Source: Zhengella mangrovi
GTDB lineage: Bacteria > Pseudomonadota > Alphaproteobacteria > Rhizobiales > Rhizobiaceae
Assembly: GCF_002727065.1 (NCBI RefSeq)
Contig: NZ_PDVP01000007.1
Span: 151,607 to 215,606 of the forward strand
Reading direction: 5' to 3'
DNA length: 64,000 bases
The stretch's first letter is position 1; every line of letters begins with the position of its first letter. This document shows positions 55,115 through 63,881 of this stretch, one piece after another. Made by a program: the position numbers and the translations under genes. The notes beneath the pieces are model-generated. The model was not told the origin of the DNA, ran no database searches, and saw nothing but the letters and a program-made list of their open reading frames with translations.

Positions 55115-56179
55115 TCAGATCTGCGGCGGACGCCCCTCCAGAGCGTCCTGCAGCAGTGCGCGGATTGCGTCGCGTTCGATCGGACGCGGATTGGAATAGG
55201 GGTTCCGGGTCGCCAGGTCGGCGGCCCTGTCGAGATCGGCCTCGCTGAGGCCGAGATCGGCGAGACGCATGGGCGCATCGAGGTCCCTGGCCATGGCGTA
55301 CAGCCCCTTGCCCGGGGTCGCGCCGAAAATGTCGCCGAGCGGGGCCAGGAGGTCGGGGACGGCCACGGCATTGTAGGCAATGGTGTGCGGCAGCATGATC
55401 GCGTGGGTTTCCGCGTGCGGCGTGTTGAAGGTGCCGCCCAGCGTGTGGCAGATCTTGTGATGCAGCGCCATGGAAACGCCGCCAAGGGCCATCCCGCCGA
55501 GCCAGGCGCCATAGGCGGCCAGCTTGCGTGCCCCGCGGTCCTGCGGGTCCCGGACGATGACGGGAAGCGCCTGCCTGAACGCGCGGACGGCTTCGAGCGA
55601 AACGAGGCTGATGACAGGGTTGCGGTCCGGCGCATAGAGCGCCTCGGCGGCATGGGCGATGGAGTTGAGTGCCGACGTCACCGTCATCGCGCGCGGCAGC
55701 GTCAGGGTCAGGTCGATGTCGTAGATCACGGTTTCGGGCAGGATCGAGGGATCGCGCCGGGTGACCTTGCGGCCGTCTGCCGTCTCGCCGAGGATGTCGG
55801 TCATTTCCGAGCCGGCATAGGTGGTCGGAATGACGACCTGGTCGGCGCCGGTCCGCGCCGCGATCGCCTTGCCGAGACCGGTGGTCGAGCCGCCGCCGAG
55901 GGACACCACGCAATCGGCGCCTGACTCCGCAAACACCGCCAGGGCCTGTTCCGTCACCTCGGCCGGCGTGTGCATGGCGGCGCCGGAGAACACGCCGGCG
56001 CCGGCCGGGCCAAGGCTGCCGGAGAGCCTGTGCGCGTCGGCCTCCTGTTGCGGCGTCGAGAGCACGAGGGCGCGGCTGCGTCCAAGCCGTTCGATCTCGG
56101 CCGCCGTCTGCGCGATCGTTCCGAAGCCGAAGATGACGCGCGAGCGAATGCCGGGAAAGACGAAGGGGTCGATGTGCAT
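55115..56179 (-). CDS. Maleylacetate reductase
   Basis: A 354-residue NAD(P)H-dependent reductase of the iron-type alcohol dehydrogenase superfamily that converts maleylacetate to 3-oxoadipate. Blocks seen are SLGGGSTTGLGKAIA (cofactor), IPTTYAGSEMTDILGE and MALHHKICHTLGGTFNTPHAETHAIMLPH, typical of the maleylacetate reductase branch. The start at 56179 has AGGAGG upstream and overlaps the dioxygenase stop (TGATG). It is the natural partner of the hydroxyquinol dioxygenases in this operon. Confidence 0.92.
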   Translation of the reverse strand: MHIDPFVFPGIRSRVIFGFGTIAQTAAEIERLGRSRALVLSTPQQEADAHRLSGSLGPAGAGVFSGAAMHTPAEVTEQALAVFAESGADCVVSLGGGSTTGLGKAIAARTGADQVVIPTTYAGSEMTDILGETADGRKVTRRDPSILPETVIYDIDLTLTLPRAMTVTSALNSIAHAAEALYAPDRNPVISLVSLEAVRAFRQALPVIVRDPQDRGARKLAAYGAWLGGMALGGVSMALHHKICHTLGGTFNTPHAETHAIMLPHTIAYNAVAVPDLLAPLGDIFGATPGKGLYAMARDLDAPMRLADLGLSEADLDRAADLATRNPYSNPRPIERDAIRALLQDALEGRPPQI

Positions 56180-57057
56180 CACGATGCCTCCTGCCGGCGC
56201 GCGCGGGCCATGGTGAAGGTGAAATCCAGCGCCCATTCCGGCGTGGCGGTGCCGTCGTTCACCGGCCGGAAGGTGCCGATCAGGTCCGGACGCACGCTGA
56301 GCAGGGCGTCTTCGCCGAGCAGCGGATCGTTTCCGTCGAACACCTGGGTCGTGATCGTCTGGAAGCCGGGCGCGGCGATCTGGAAATGGAGATGGGCCGG
56401 CCGGCGCAGCGGATATCCCAGCTGCTCGAGCAGTTGCCCCGCCGGGCCGTCGCTCGGGACGCCGTACCCCTTCGGCTTGACGCTGCGATACCAGAACTCT
56501 CCCCTGGCGTTGGTCGAGAAGATGCCGCGCAGGTTGAACTCCGGCTGCAGGTCCGGTTGCTGGTTTTCGAACAGGCCTTCGTGGTTGGCCTGCCAGGTTT
56601 CGACCCTGGCATTGGCGACAGGCTCGCCGTCGAGGTCGACGACCTTTCCGCGCACGACGAGGGGTTCGCCCTTGCCATCAAGCGAGATCGAGGCGCCAAG
56701 CGAAAGCCGGGGCGCGTCGGGACGGTAGAACGGCCCGCGGACGGTGTTGTGCGTGGCGCGGGCGGGCCTGACGGTGTTGATTTCCTCGACCAGCGAGGAC
56801 ACGCCCAGGAGGTCGAACAGCAGCACCCATTCCTGGCGGTGGTCGTCGCAGGCATGGCCCACGTCGGTCAGGAAGGCGATGACGGACCGCAGTTCCTCGC
56901 GCGACGGGCGAAGCTCGGCAACGACGGCATGGAGATGGCGGACGATGGCGGTCAACGATTCCGACAGCCGCTCGTCGCGCGCCGTCTTCAGCCGGCCCGT
57001 GACGATGGCCGGCGCGGTGGTCTCGTTGAAGTCAACGCCCTTGCGTAACGACGACAT
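56179..57057 (-). CDS. Intradiol ring-cleavage dioxygenase, hydroxyquinol type, with a Tyr ligand replaced by Phe
   Basis: A 292-residue intradiol dioxygenase of the hydroxyquinol/catechol branch, first gene of the ten-gene operon. Tyr198 (KGYGVP) and His222/His224 (RPAHLHF) match three iron ligands. The fourth, Tyr162 in the paralogue at 46520 (GFYDVQQ), is Phe163 here (GLFENQQ); the codon on the minus strand is clearly TTC. The enzyme may have unusual iron chemistry, weak activity or a different substrate. Overall length and other blocks (FLTDVGHACDDHRQEWVLLFD) are normal, so it is not an obvious pseudogene. Confidence 0.87.
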   Translation of the reverse strand: MSSLRKGVDFNETTAPAIVTGRLKTARDERLSESLTAIVRHLHAVVAELRPSREELRSVIAFLTDVGHACDDHRQEWVLLFDLLGVSSLVEEINTVRPARATHNTVRGPFYRPDAPRLSLGASISLDGKGEPLVVRGKVVDLDGEPVANARVETWQANHEGLFENQQPDLQPEFNLRGIFSTNARGEFWYRSVKPKGYGVPSDGPAGQLLEQLGYPLRRPAHLHFQIAAPGFQTITTQVFDGNDPLLGEDALLSVRPDLIGTFRPVNDGTATPEWALDFTFTMARARRQEAS

Positions 57058-57156
57058 GGATCCTCCCGATCGTCACCGTTCCATCCTCATCCCGGAGGGT
57101 AATATGCCTTTCCATCGCGGATATGATTTTCACGCGACATAATATATCATTTTGCT
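57058..57156. promoter_or_regulatory. Divergent control region of the hydroxyquinol operon and its LysR gene
   Basis: Ninety-nine bp between divergent starts. The part next to the LysR gene (57118-57152) is AT-rich with ATGAT at 57123 and ATCAT at 57146 as a spaced inverted pair. It must hold both promoters, and LysR sites would be expected here, but I found no convincing T-N11-A box. Confidence 0.4.
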
Positions 57157-58107
57157 ATGAAGTTCGATGAGAGGCATCTGGTCCAGCTTGCAGCGGTGGT
57201 GCAGGCCGGTGGCGTGACGGAAGGCGCGGCCATGCTCGGCATGTCGCAGCCGGCCGTGTCGCGCACGCTGGGCCTGATGGAGAAACGCCTCGGCGAGCCC
57301 CTCTTCGTGCGGGGAAAACGGCCCGTGGTCCCGACGCCGCTCGGCAGGATGCTGGCCGAACACGGGCTGATCATACTTTCCGCGTCCCGCGCGGCTTCCG
57401 AGACGATCGAGAATTTCCGCGGCGGCACGAGCGGCCTGGTCCGGCTCGGCGGCGTGCCGTTCTTCATGGACGCGTTGATCTCGCCGATGATCGCCAGCTT
57501 CCAGAACGAATACCCCGATATCCGCTTTCAACAATCCTATGGCTATCTGCCCGATCTGCGCGCGGCGCTGGAGGCCGACCGGATCGACCTCGCCGTCTGT
57601 CCGATCGACATCCTCGACGAGGGATCGGGCCTCGAGTTCCAGGAAATCCTGCCCGGCCGCAACGTGGTGGCCTGCCGGGCCACGCATCCGCTGCTCATGA
57701 AGCGGAAGCTGAGAACGACGGACCTGCTGGAGTATTCGTGGATCGCGCCGCCGCCGGGCAGCCCGCTGCATGCCGACCTTCGCTCGATCCTGCACTCGCT
57801 CGGCGCGACCGAGGTGAAGATCCGGTTCTCCGGCGGATCGCTGGCCAGCGTGCTGAACTACATGGCGGCGACCGATGCGCTGACGGTGCTTCCGCATGGT
57901 GTCGTCTTCGCCTTCCGGAAAGACCGGCACATCACCGCGCTGCCGATCAAGGTGCCGCATCCCGATCGCGCGCTGGGCCTGCTGCGGCTTTCGGCTGCCA
58001 CGCGCTCGCCGGCCGTCGACCGGTTCGCGCGCCATATCGTGCGGTCCTTCGCCGACCTCAGCCACCTGATCAAGCGGCATGAACAGGCGGTCGTCTGGGG
58101 CGCCTGA
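57157..58107 (+). CDS. LysR-family regulator of the hydroxyquinol operon
   Basis: A 316-residue LysR-type regulator. The helix-turn-helix is VTEGAAMLGMSQPAVSRTLGLMEKRLGEPLF (residues ~20-50), followed by the effector domain with LVRLGGVPFFMDALISPMIASFQNEYPDIRF. It is transcribed away from the ten-gene aromatic operon and probably activates it in response to the imported aromatic or a pathway intermediate (inference). tRNA-Thr follows on the other strand. Confidence 0.9.
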   Translation: MKFDERHLVQLAAVVQAGGVTEGAAMLGMSQPAVSRTLGLMEKRLGEPLFVRGKRPVVPTPLGRMLAEHGLIILSASRAASETIENFRGGTSGLVRLGGVPFFMDALISPMIASFQNEYPDIRFQQSYGYLPDLRAALEADRIDLAVCPIDILDEGSGLEFQEILPGRNVVACRATHPLLMKRKLRTTDLLEYSWIAPPPGSPLHADLRSILHSLGATEVKIRFSGGSLASVLNYMAATDALTVLPHGVVFAFRKDRHITALPIKVPHPDRALGLLRLSAATRSPAVDRFARHIVRSFADLSHLIKRHEQAVVWGA

Positions 58108-58223
58108 CCTGTCTTCAGGATGCCATGGGACGACCGGCCGGAAATCCGGTTGACGTGACCGTTCCCTGCAGTCCCGGGTAATCGCGCCAGTCCCGACAGG
58201 TGGGCCTGTCACCTGGATGTCGC

Positions 58224-58299
<76 letters not shown>

Positions 58300-58373
58300 A
58301 CTGGCGCCATGCCTACCACAAACCGCGCGGGCTGCAAGCCTTTTGCTGATCGCCGGTGACCCGCCTTCGGCCG

Positions 58374-59108
58374 TCAGGCCTCGCCGTAGTCCGGCAGTTT
58401 GGCAAACGCCGCGCGCAAGGCCTCCGACCAGCCTTCCGATATCGTCCGGTAATAGGGGTCGTCGGCGGTGAACCGGTGGCGCGGGCGCAGCTTGAACCGG
58501 TCGCGGTCATAGAACATCAGGTCGAGCGGCAGGCCCACCGACAGGTTCGAGCGCAGCGTGGAATCGAAGGAGACGATCAGCAGTTTCGCGGCCTGGGCGA
58601 AGCTCATGTCCGGATCGTAGGCGCGCACGATGATCGGGCGGCCATACTTGTGCTCGCCGATCTGGAAGAACGGCGTCTCGTCGCTGGTCTCGATGAAGTT
58701 GCCTTCCGGGTAGATCAGGAAGAGGCGCGGCTCGCTGCCCTTGATCTGGCCGCCGAGGATGAAATTGGCGTGAAAGGTCGATTCCGCGCTCTGCCCGCCC
58801 TGCGCCGTGGAGGCGATGACTTCCTTGAGCGTGTCACCGACCAGGCGCGCGGTCTGGAACATGGACGGCGTGTCGAGCAGGGTGGAGCGGCGGTCGCCCG
58901 GTGCCTTGGAGCGCTCGTCCAGCAGGCTGACGACGGCCTGGGTCGTGGCCAGGTTGCCCGCCGAAAGCAGCACGATGGAGCGCTCTCCCTCGACTTCCCA
59001 GGAGAACATCTTGCGCATGACGGAAACATTGTCGACGCCGGCGTTCGTCCGCGTGTCGGACATGAAGGCGAGACCGCGATTCATCTTGAGGGCAACGCAA
59101 TAGGTCAT
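58374..59108 (-). CDS. Anbu, ancestral beta-subunit proteasome-like protease
   Basis: A 244-residue member of the proteasome-fold Anbu family. The protein starts MTYCVALKMNRGLAFMSDTRT; removal of Met would expose Thr2 as the N-terminal nucleophile, and the SDTRTNAGVDN block is characteristic. It assembles into rings or lock-washer helices in other bacteria, but its natural substrate is unknown. It is the last gene of the classic Anbu operon with the transglutaminase-like, alpha-E and ATP-grasp genes, 41 bp after the transglutaminase stop. Confidence 0.9.
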   Translation of the reverse strand: MTYCVALKMNRGLAFMSDTRTNAGVDNVSVMRKMFSWEVEGERSIVLLSAGNLATTQAVVSLLDERSKAPGDRRSTLLDTPSMFQTARLVGDTLKEVIASTAQGGQSAESTFHANFILGGQIKGSEPRLFLIYPEGNFIETSDETPFFQIGEHKYGRPIIVRAYDPDMSFAQAAKLLIVSFDSTLRSNLSVGLPLDLMFYDRDRFKLRPRHRFTADDPYYRTISEGWSEALRAAFAKLPDYGEA

Positions 59109-59149
59109 GGCGGGAATCAGTCTCGGCCGGGTTGCTGCACACCGCCTGA

Positions 59150-59944
59150 TTACTGCGCCACGTTGATGTTCACCGCAAGCGTTTCTTCCGCGTGACCGAA
59201 ACGAATTCCCGACACGGGACTGGCATCGGCATAGTCCCGCCCGTGGGCGATGCGCACGTAACGGTCATCCGGGCACATGCGGTTGGCGCAGTCGAAGCCG
59301 ACCCAGCCCAGCCCGTTGACATGCGCCTCGGCCCAGGCGTGGCTGGCAACCTGCTGCTCGGTGCCGTCCATGTAGAGGTAGCCCGAGACGTAGCGGGCCG
59401 GCACACCCATGCTGCGCACGGCGGCGCAGAAGACATGGGCGTGATCCTGGCAGACGCCCTGGCCGCCGGCCAGCGCCTCGGCCGCCGTCGTTGCGGAATG
59501 GGTGGAACCCGGTACATAGGCGATCCGGTCGGCGATGCGCTCCATCAGTGCGTGCAGGCATTCCAGGTCGCCGCGGCCGCCGGTCTCCTCGGCAAGCGCC
59601 CGGATCGCGTCGTCGGGGCGGGACAGCGGCGTTTCGCCGACGTAGAGCCACAGTGGCGCCGGGCCCCGGTTGGCTCCGAGTACACCGGTCGTGTCGATGG
59701 TATCCACGACGCCGGTGGCCTCGATGGAGAGGTGGTCGGTGCCGTCCCGGGCGCTGACCAGCCAGTTCTCGTTGCCGAACCCGTCGACGAAACGGGCCTC
59801 GGTCAACCCGCCGGTGATGTCGAGCGACCAGTTGACGACGGTCTGTCCCGCATCGTTGCGCGGGACCAGCCGCAGGCGCTGAAGCGCGTAAGGGACCGGC
59901 TGGTCGTACCTGTATTCGGTATGGTGGCGGATGGTCAGGCGCAT
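59150..59944 (-). CDS. Transglutaminase-like cysteine protease family protein (Anbu operon)
   Basis: A 264-residue protein with an N-terminal beta domain (RLTIRHHTEYRYDQPV) and a transglutaminase-like core. The triad can be placed as Cys165 (GGQGVCQDHAHVF), His202 (ASHAWAEAH) and Asp218 (GWVGFDCANR). Related domains act as proteases, amidases or cross-linkers. The start is the ATG at 59944, 5 bp after the alpha-E stop. Its conserved pairing with alpha-E, ATP-grasp and Anbu proteins suggests peptide ligation and hydrolysis on a shared substrate (family knowledge; the product is unknown). Confidence 0.9.
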   Translation of the reverse strand: MRLTIRHHTEYRYDQPVPYALQRLRLVPRNDAGQTVVNWSLDITGGLTEARFVDGFGNENWLVSARDGTDHLSIEATGVVDTIDTTGVLGANRGPAPLWLYVGETPLSRPDDAIRALAEETGGRGDLECLHALMERIADRIAYVPGSTHSATTAAEALAGGQGVCQDHAHVFCAAVRSMGVPARYVSGYLYMDGTEQQVASHAWAEAHVNGLGWVGFDCANRMCPDDRYVRIAHGRDYADASPVSGIRFGHAEETLAVNINVAQ

Positions 59945-59949
59945 GGCTG

Positions 59950-60891
59950 TCAATAAAACCGGTAGGACTCGGCGATTTCGTTGCCGAGCTTGTTGTTGCC
60001 GGAAATGCAGTCGATCAGGAACTCGTGCAGTCCGCGGTCGATTATGTCCGCCGCCGTCGTGCTCTTCAAGCCTGCAAGCATGCTGTCGGCGGTATCGTGA
60101 CAGGCGTGCCGTGTCGCATAGTCGCGTTCCAGGTAGGCGAGGTTGTCGACGATGTTGGTGGCACAGAAGGCCAGGGACCGCGGCATGCGCGGATTGAGGA
60201 CCAGGAAATCGATGATGTTGGCCGGCTTGTACTGGACGTCGTAGACCCAGCGGTAGGAGCGGTGGGCCGAGACCGAGCGCAGGATGGATTCCCATTGCTG
60301 GTTGTCCAGCGACGACCCGACCCACGACGTTGCCGGAAGCAGCACGTAATATTTGACGTCGAGGATGCGCGCGGTGTTGTCGGCGCGTTCGATAAAGGTG
60401 CCCAGGCGGGCGAAATCGAAGCGCTCGTCGCGCAGCATGGTGCCGACGAAGGCGCCGCGGATGAGCGCCGACTCGCGCTTGATGAGGCTGAGCACCTCGG
60501 GCAGCTTCTTTTCCTCGACCGGATTGGCGAGCGCCGCCTTGAGGTTCATCCAGGCGGTGTTGAGGTTTTCCCAGACTTCGCGGGTCAGCGCGGTCCTGAC
60601 CATGCGCCCGTTGCTGCGCGCGGTCTCGAAACATTGCAGCACCGAGGAGCCGTTGGCGGTATCGCGCAGCATGAAGTTGATGGCGCTGGCGGGATCCACG
60701 TCGCCGTGGCGATTGCGGAAGGCAACCGCCGCGCCGGCACTCTGCAGGACCGATTCCCAGCTGTCGGCCTGGTCGGAACTGCTGGTCAGGGCGACGTGGA
60801 GGCCGGTGTCCACGAGGCGCGCGATGTTTTCGGCCCGCTCGATATAGCGGTGCATCCAGTAAAGTCCGTTGGCGGTGCGTCCCAAAAGCAT
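59950..60891 (-). CDS. Alpha-E domain protein (Anbu operon)
   Basis: A 313-residue all-helical protein of the alpha-E family. It begins MLLGRTANGLYWMHRYIERAENIARLVD, the diagnostic motif of the family, and continues with a second helical repeat around RLGTFIERADNTARILDVKYY (near residue 165). The molecular role is unknown; the family always accompanies circularly permuted ATP-grasp proteins. It lies 1 bp after the ATP-grasp stop and 5 bp before the transglutaminase-like start. Confidence 0.9.
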   Translation of the reverse strand: MLLGRTANGLYWMHRYIERAENIARLVDTGLHVALTSSSDQADSWESVLQSAGAAVAFRNRHGDVDPASAINFMLRDTANGSSVLQCFETARSNGRMVRTALTREVWENLNTAWMNLKAALANPVEEKKLPEVLSLIKRESALIRGAFVGTMLRDERFDFARLGTFIERADNTARILDVKYYVLLPATSWVGSSLDNQQWESILRSVSAHRSYRWVYDVQYKPANIIDFLVLNPRMPRSLAFCATNIVDNLAYLERDYATRHACHDTADSMLAGLKSTTAADIIDRGLHEFLIDCISGNNKLGNEIAESYRFY

Positions 60892-60892
60892 G

Positions 60893-62302
60893 TCAGTCGT
60901 CCAGTACCCATGTGTCCTTGGTGCCGCCGCCCTGGCTGGAATTGACCACCAGCGACCCTTCCTTCAACGCGACGCGGGTGAGGCCGCCGGGAACGATCCG
61001 GACCTGGTCCGACACGAGCACGAAGGGGCGCAGGTCGACATGGCGCGGCGCCAGGCCCTTGCCCGTCAGGATGGGGCAGGTGGACAGGGCCAGCGTCGGC
61101 TGGGCGATGTAGTTGCCCGGCCGGGCCTTGAGCTTGGCGGCGAAGGCCTCGCGTTCCTTCTTGCTGGCGGCCGGGCCGACGAGCATGCCGTAGCCGCCGG
61201 ACCCGTGCACTTCCTTCACGACCAGGCTGGACAGGTGCTCGAGCACGTAAGCCAGGCTGTCGGCCTCCGAGCAGCGCCATGTCGGCACGTTCTGCAGGAT
61301 GGCCTTGCGGCCGGTGTAGAACTCGACGATCTCGGGCATGTAGGAATAGATCGCCTTGTCGTCGGCGATGCCCGTTCCGGGCGCGTTGGCGATGGTGATG
61401 CCGCCGGCACGGTAGACGTCCATGATGCCGGCCACGCCCAGGGCGGAATCGGGGCGGAAGGTGAGGGGATCGAGAAAATCGTCGTCGACGCGGCGGTAAA
61501 GCACGTCGATCGGCTTGTAGCCGGCGGTCGTGCGCATGGCGACGCGGCCGTTCTCGATGCGCAGGTCGGAGCCCTCGACCAGTTCGCAGCCCATCTGGTC
61601 GGCCAGGAAGGCATGTTCGAAGTAAGCCGAGTTGTAGATGCCGGGTGTCAGCACCGCGACCGTCGGCGGGCCGTCGCAGGCCGGCGGCGCGACGGTCTCC
61701 AGCGAGCGGCGCAGCAGTTGCGGGTAGTTCTCCACCGGCCGGACGCGGATTTCCCGGAACAGCTCGGGGAAGAGCTGCATCATCGTCTCGCGGTTCTCCA
61801 GCATGTAGGAGACGCCGGAGGGGGTGCGGGCATTGTCCTCCAGGACGAAGAAATCGTTCTCGCCGGTGCGCACGATGTCGGTGCCTATGATATGCGTGTA
61901 GACGCCGCCGGGCGGGCGCACGCCCAGCATCTCGGGCAGGAAGGCCTCGTTGCGCGAAATCAGCTCGACGGGAATGCGGCCTGCCTTAACGATTTCCTGG
62001 CGGTTGTAGATGTCGTCGAGAAAGGCATTGAGCGCGACCACGCGCTGCTCGATGCCCTGTGCCAGGCGGCGCCACTCGGCACCGGACAGGATGCGCGGCA
62101 CGATGTCGAAGGGGATCAGGCGTTCCGCAGCCTCGGCTTCACCATAGACATTGAACGTGATGCCTGTTCGGCGGAAGACCTGCTCGGCATCGCTCATCTT
62201 GCGTTGCAGATCGTCCGGCATCTGCCGGGAGAACCACCGGTCGAAGTCCTGGTAAGGCCAGCGGGTGGTCTCGTCCTGTCGCATCTCGTCAAAGAATGTC
62301 AC
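60893..62302 (-). CDS. Circularly permuted ATP-grasp protein (Anbu operon)
   Basis: A 469-residue protein of the circularly permuted type 2 ATP-grasp family, thought to form peptide-like bonds using ATP. Blocks seen are FFVLEDNARTPSGVSYMLENRETMMQLFPELF near residue 150, IANAPGTGIADDKAIYSYMPEIV near residue 302, and VVKEVHGSGGYGMLVGP near residue 363. The start is a GTG at 62302 with AAGGAGG about 11 bases upstream. It is the first gene of the Anbu operon. Confidence 0.88.
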   Translation of the reverse strand: MTFFDEMRQDETTRWPYQDFDRWFSRQMPDDLQRKMSDAEQVFRRTGITFNVYGEAEAAERLIPFDIVPRILSGAEWRRLAQGIEQRVVALNAFLDDIYNRQEIVKAGRIPVELISRNEAFLPEMLGVRPPGGVYTHIIGTDIVRTGENDFFVLEDNARTPSGVSYMLENRETMMQLFPELFREIRVRPVENYPQLLRRSLETVAPPACDGPPTVAVLTPGIYNSAYFEHAFLADQMGCELVEGSDLRIENGRVAMRTTAGYKPIDVLYRRVDDDFLDPLTFRPDSALGVAGIMDVYRAGGITIANAPGTGIADDKAIYSYMPEIVEFYTGRKAILQNVPTWRCSEADSLAYVLEHLSSLVVKEVHGSGGYGMLVGPAASKKEREAFAAKLKARPGNYIAQPTLALSTCPILTGKGLAPRHVDLRPFVLVSDQVRIVPGGLTRVALKEGSLVVNSSQGGGTKDTWVLDD

Positions 62303-62473
62303 GGAATGCCTGTCCTCCTTGCCAATGACCTTACAGGGTTAGCTCAACAAGTTCACGCTTTTAGGATGCAAAAGGCAAGCCAGTTCGGCAAGCCCCGTCC
62401 GGTTGCGGCGAACGGCGGGCGCGACTGGGCGCGGTTGAACGAAAAAGCGGCGGCCTGCCTAAAAAGCGGGCAT
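62303..62473. other. Promoter region of the Anbu operon
   Basis: About 171 bp between rlmB and the ATP-grasp gene, both on the minus strand. It should hold the rlmB transcript end and the Anbu operon promoter. The direct repeat AAAAAGCGG at 62449 and 62461 is noticeable. I could not assign a clear promoter or terminator. Confidence 0.4.
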
Positions 62474-63331
62474 TCAGCCCGTCGCGCCAAGGTGGCGGGT
62501 CGCCGCGTAGAGCGCGATGGCGGCCGCATTGGAGACGTTCAGGGAGCGGATGGCGCCGGGCATGTCGAGCCGGGCGAGCGCCGTTACCGTCTCCCGGGTC
62601 TTCTGGCGCAGGCCCTTGCCCTCCGCGCCCAGAACGAGGGCGATCCGTTCGCCCGCCAGGGTCGATTCGAGTTCCTCGGGACCATCGGAATCGAGGCCGA
62701 TGGTCTGGAAGCCCGCCGCGGCAATCGCCTCCAGCGCCTCGGCCAGGTTGCGCACGGTGATGTGGTCGATGTGCTCCAGCGCACCGGACGCGGACTTGGC
62801 CAGCACACCGCTCTCGGCCGGGCTGTGGCGGGCGGTGGTGACGAGCGCGCCGGCGCCGAAAGCGACGGCCGAGCGCATGATCGCGCCGACATTGTGCGGG
62901 TCGGTCACCTGGTCGAGCACGAGGAGCAGCCGGGTGTCGCCGAGCGCGTCGAGGGGTTTTGGCTGGAGCGGCTGCGCTTCCAGGAGGGCGCCCTGGTGGA
63001 CCGCCTCGGAACCCGTGATGCGGTCGATGGCCTTCGGTTCGACGATTTCCACGGGGCAGGGTGCGGCCGATTCGTCTTCCAGTCCCAGGCGGGCCAGGGC
63101 ATTGCGGGTGGCAAGCAGGCGAACGCAGCGACGGGCCGGGTTTGCCAGCGCCTCGCGCACCGTGTGCAGTCCATAAAGACGGACCAGGCCGTCATCGGGC
63201 ATGTCGCCGGTCACGGGCGCGGGCTTGCGGCGCGGCGGCGGACCGCCCCGCTTGGCATCGCGGTGGGCGCGGCGCAGCTTGGCATAATGGCTGTCGCGGT
63301 CGGTGCGGTTCGGTTTTTCGTCGTCGCTCAT
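62474..63331 (-). CDS. rlmB: 23S rRNA 2'-O-methyltransferase RlmB
   Basis: A 285-residue SPOUT methyltransferase that 2'-O-methylates G2251 in the 23S rRNA P loop. An N-terminal substrate-binding domain starts VRLYGLHTVREALANPARR near residue 50. The three SPOUT motifs are VLDQVTDPHNVGAIMRSA, LVLGAEGKGLRQ and LNVSNAAAIALYA, which form the knotted SAM site. The basic, low-complexity N-terminus (residues ~14-45) is longer than in E. coli RlmB and typical of alphaproteobacteria. It is divergent from the tRNA-Tyr gene. Confidence 0.9.
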   Translation of the reverse strand: MSDDEKPNRTDRDSHYAKLRRAHRDAKRGGPPPRRKPAPVTGDMPDDGLVRLYGLHTVREALANPARRCVRLLATRNALARLGLEDESAAPCPVEIVEPKAIDRITGSEAVHQGALLEAQPLQPKPLDALGDTRLLLVLDQVTDPHNVGAIMRSAVAFGAGALVTTARHSPAESGVLAKSASGALEHIDHITVRNLAEALEAIAAAGFQTIGLDSDGPEELESTLAGERIALVLGAEGKGLRQKTRETVTALARLDMPGAIRSLNVSNAAAIALYAATRHLGATG

Positions 63332-63533
63332 GGCGCATTCCTTATCAGTGCTCGCGGGGCATGCCTACGGGGTTTGCGAACGGTTTCCAAAAAAGCGCAC
63401 GAGAAACGATCAGGGCCGGTTGACAGGCATGGGCGCAATCGCCATAAGGCCACTCGCGGTTCGGCGGCGAAGGAATTTCCGGTTGCTTGCTGGTCTTGCG
63501 AATGCCTCGTGGCTCTGCCTCAGGACCGGTTCC

Positions 63534-63618
63534 GGAGGGGTGTCCGAGTGGTTAAAGGAGACGGACTGTAAATCCGTTCGCTATGCGTACGCTGGTTCGA
63601 ATCCAGCCCCCTCCACCA
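63534..63618 (+). tRNA. tRNA-Tyr (anticodon GTA)
   Basis: An 85-nt class II tRNA with encoded CCA. Acceptor stem GGAGGGG / CCCCTCC; anticodon arm ACGGA-CTGTAAA-TCCGT; long variable arm; T-arm GGTTCGAATCC. Confidence 0.97.
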
Positions 63619-63634
63619 CCGGCCTGGCAGATAT

Positions 63635-63708
63635 GCGGGTATAGCTCAATGGTAGAGCAGCAGCCTTCCAAGCTGAATATGCGGGTTCGATTCCCGCTAC
63701 CCGCTCCA
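63635..63708 (+). tRNA. tRNA-Gly (anticodon TCC)
   Basis: A 74-nt tRNA with encoded CCA, 16 bp after tRNA-Tyr. Acceptor stem GCGGGTA / TACCCGC; anticodon loop CTTCCAA; T-arm GGTTCGATTCC. The tRNA-Tyr/tRNA-Gly/tuf order is common in alphaproteobacteria, and the tRNAs may share a transcript with tuf. Confidence 0.97.
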
Positions 63709-63881
63709 GATTTCTCAAGTGAAACATCAAGGTCGGCGCGCAGGCCCCTGCGCGTCAAAGGCAATTTCTCCGGGCAAATTTCTCCTTGCTTCCGGCCTTA
63801 ACAGGCTATATGCCCCCGTCATCGCTTTCAGGGGCCATGGCCCCGTTGTAACCGGCCAACAGACGACAGGATTCCAGGACG

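Noticed and set aside
60869..63571. A 900-codon open frame on the plus strand opposite the ATP-grasp and rlmB genes
   Set aside because: It covers well-supported genes on the other strand, spans their intergenic region and runs into tRNA-Tyr. It has no domain signal.
63831..63844. Palindrome GGGGCCATGGCCCC before tuf as a terminator
   Set aside because: It has no loop suited to a stable hairpin and no U-run, and it lies in the leader of a highly expressed gene.
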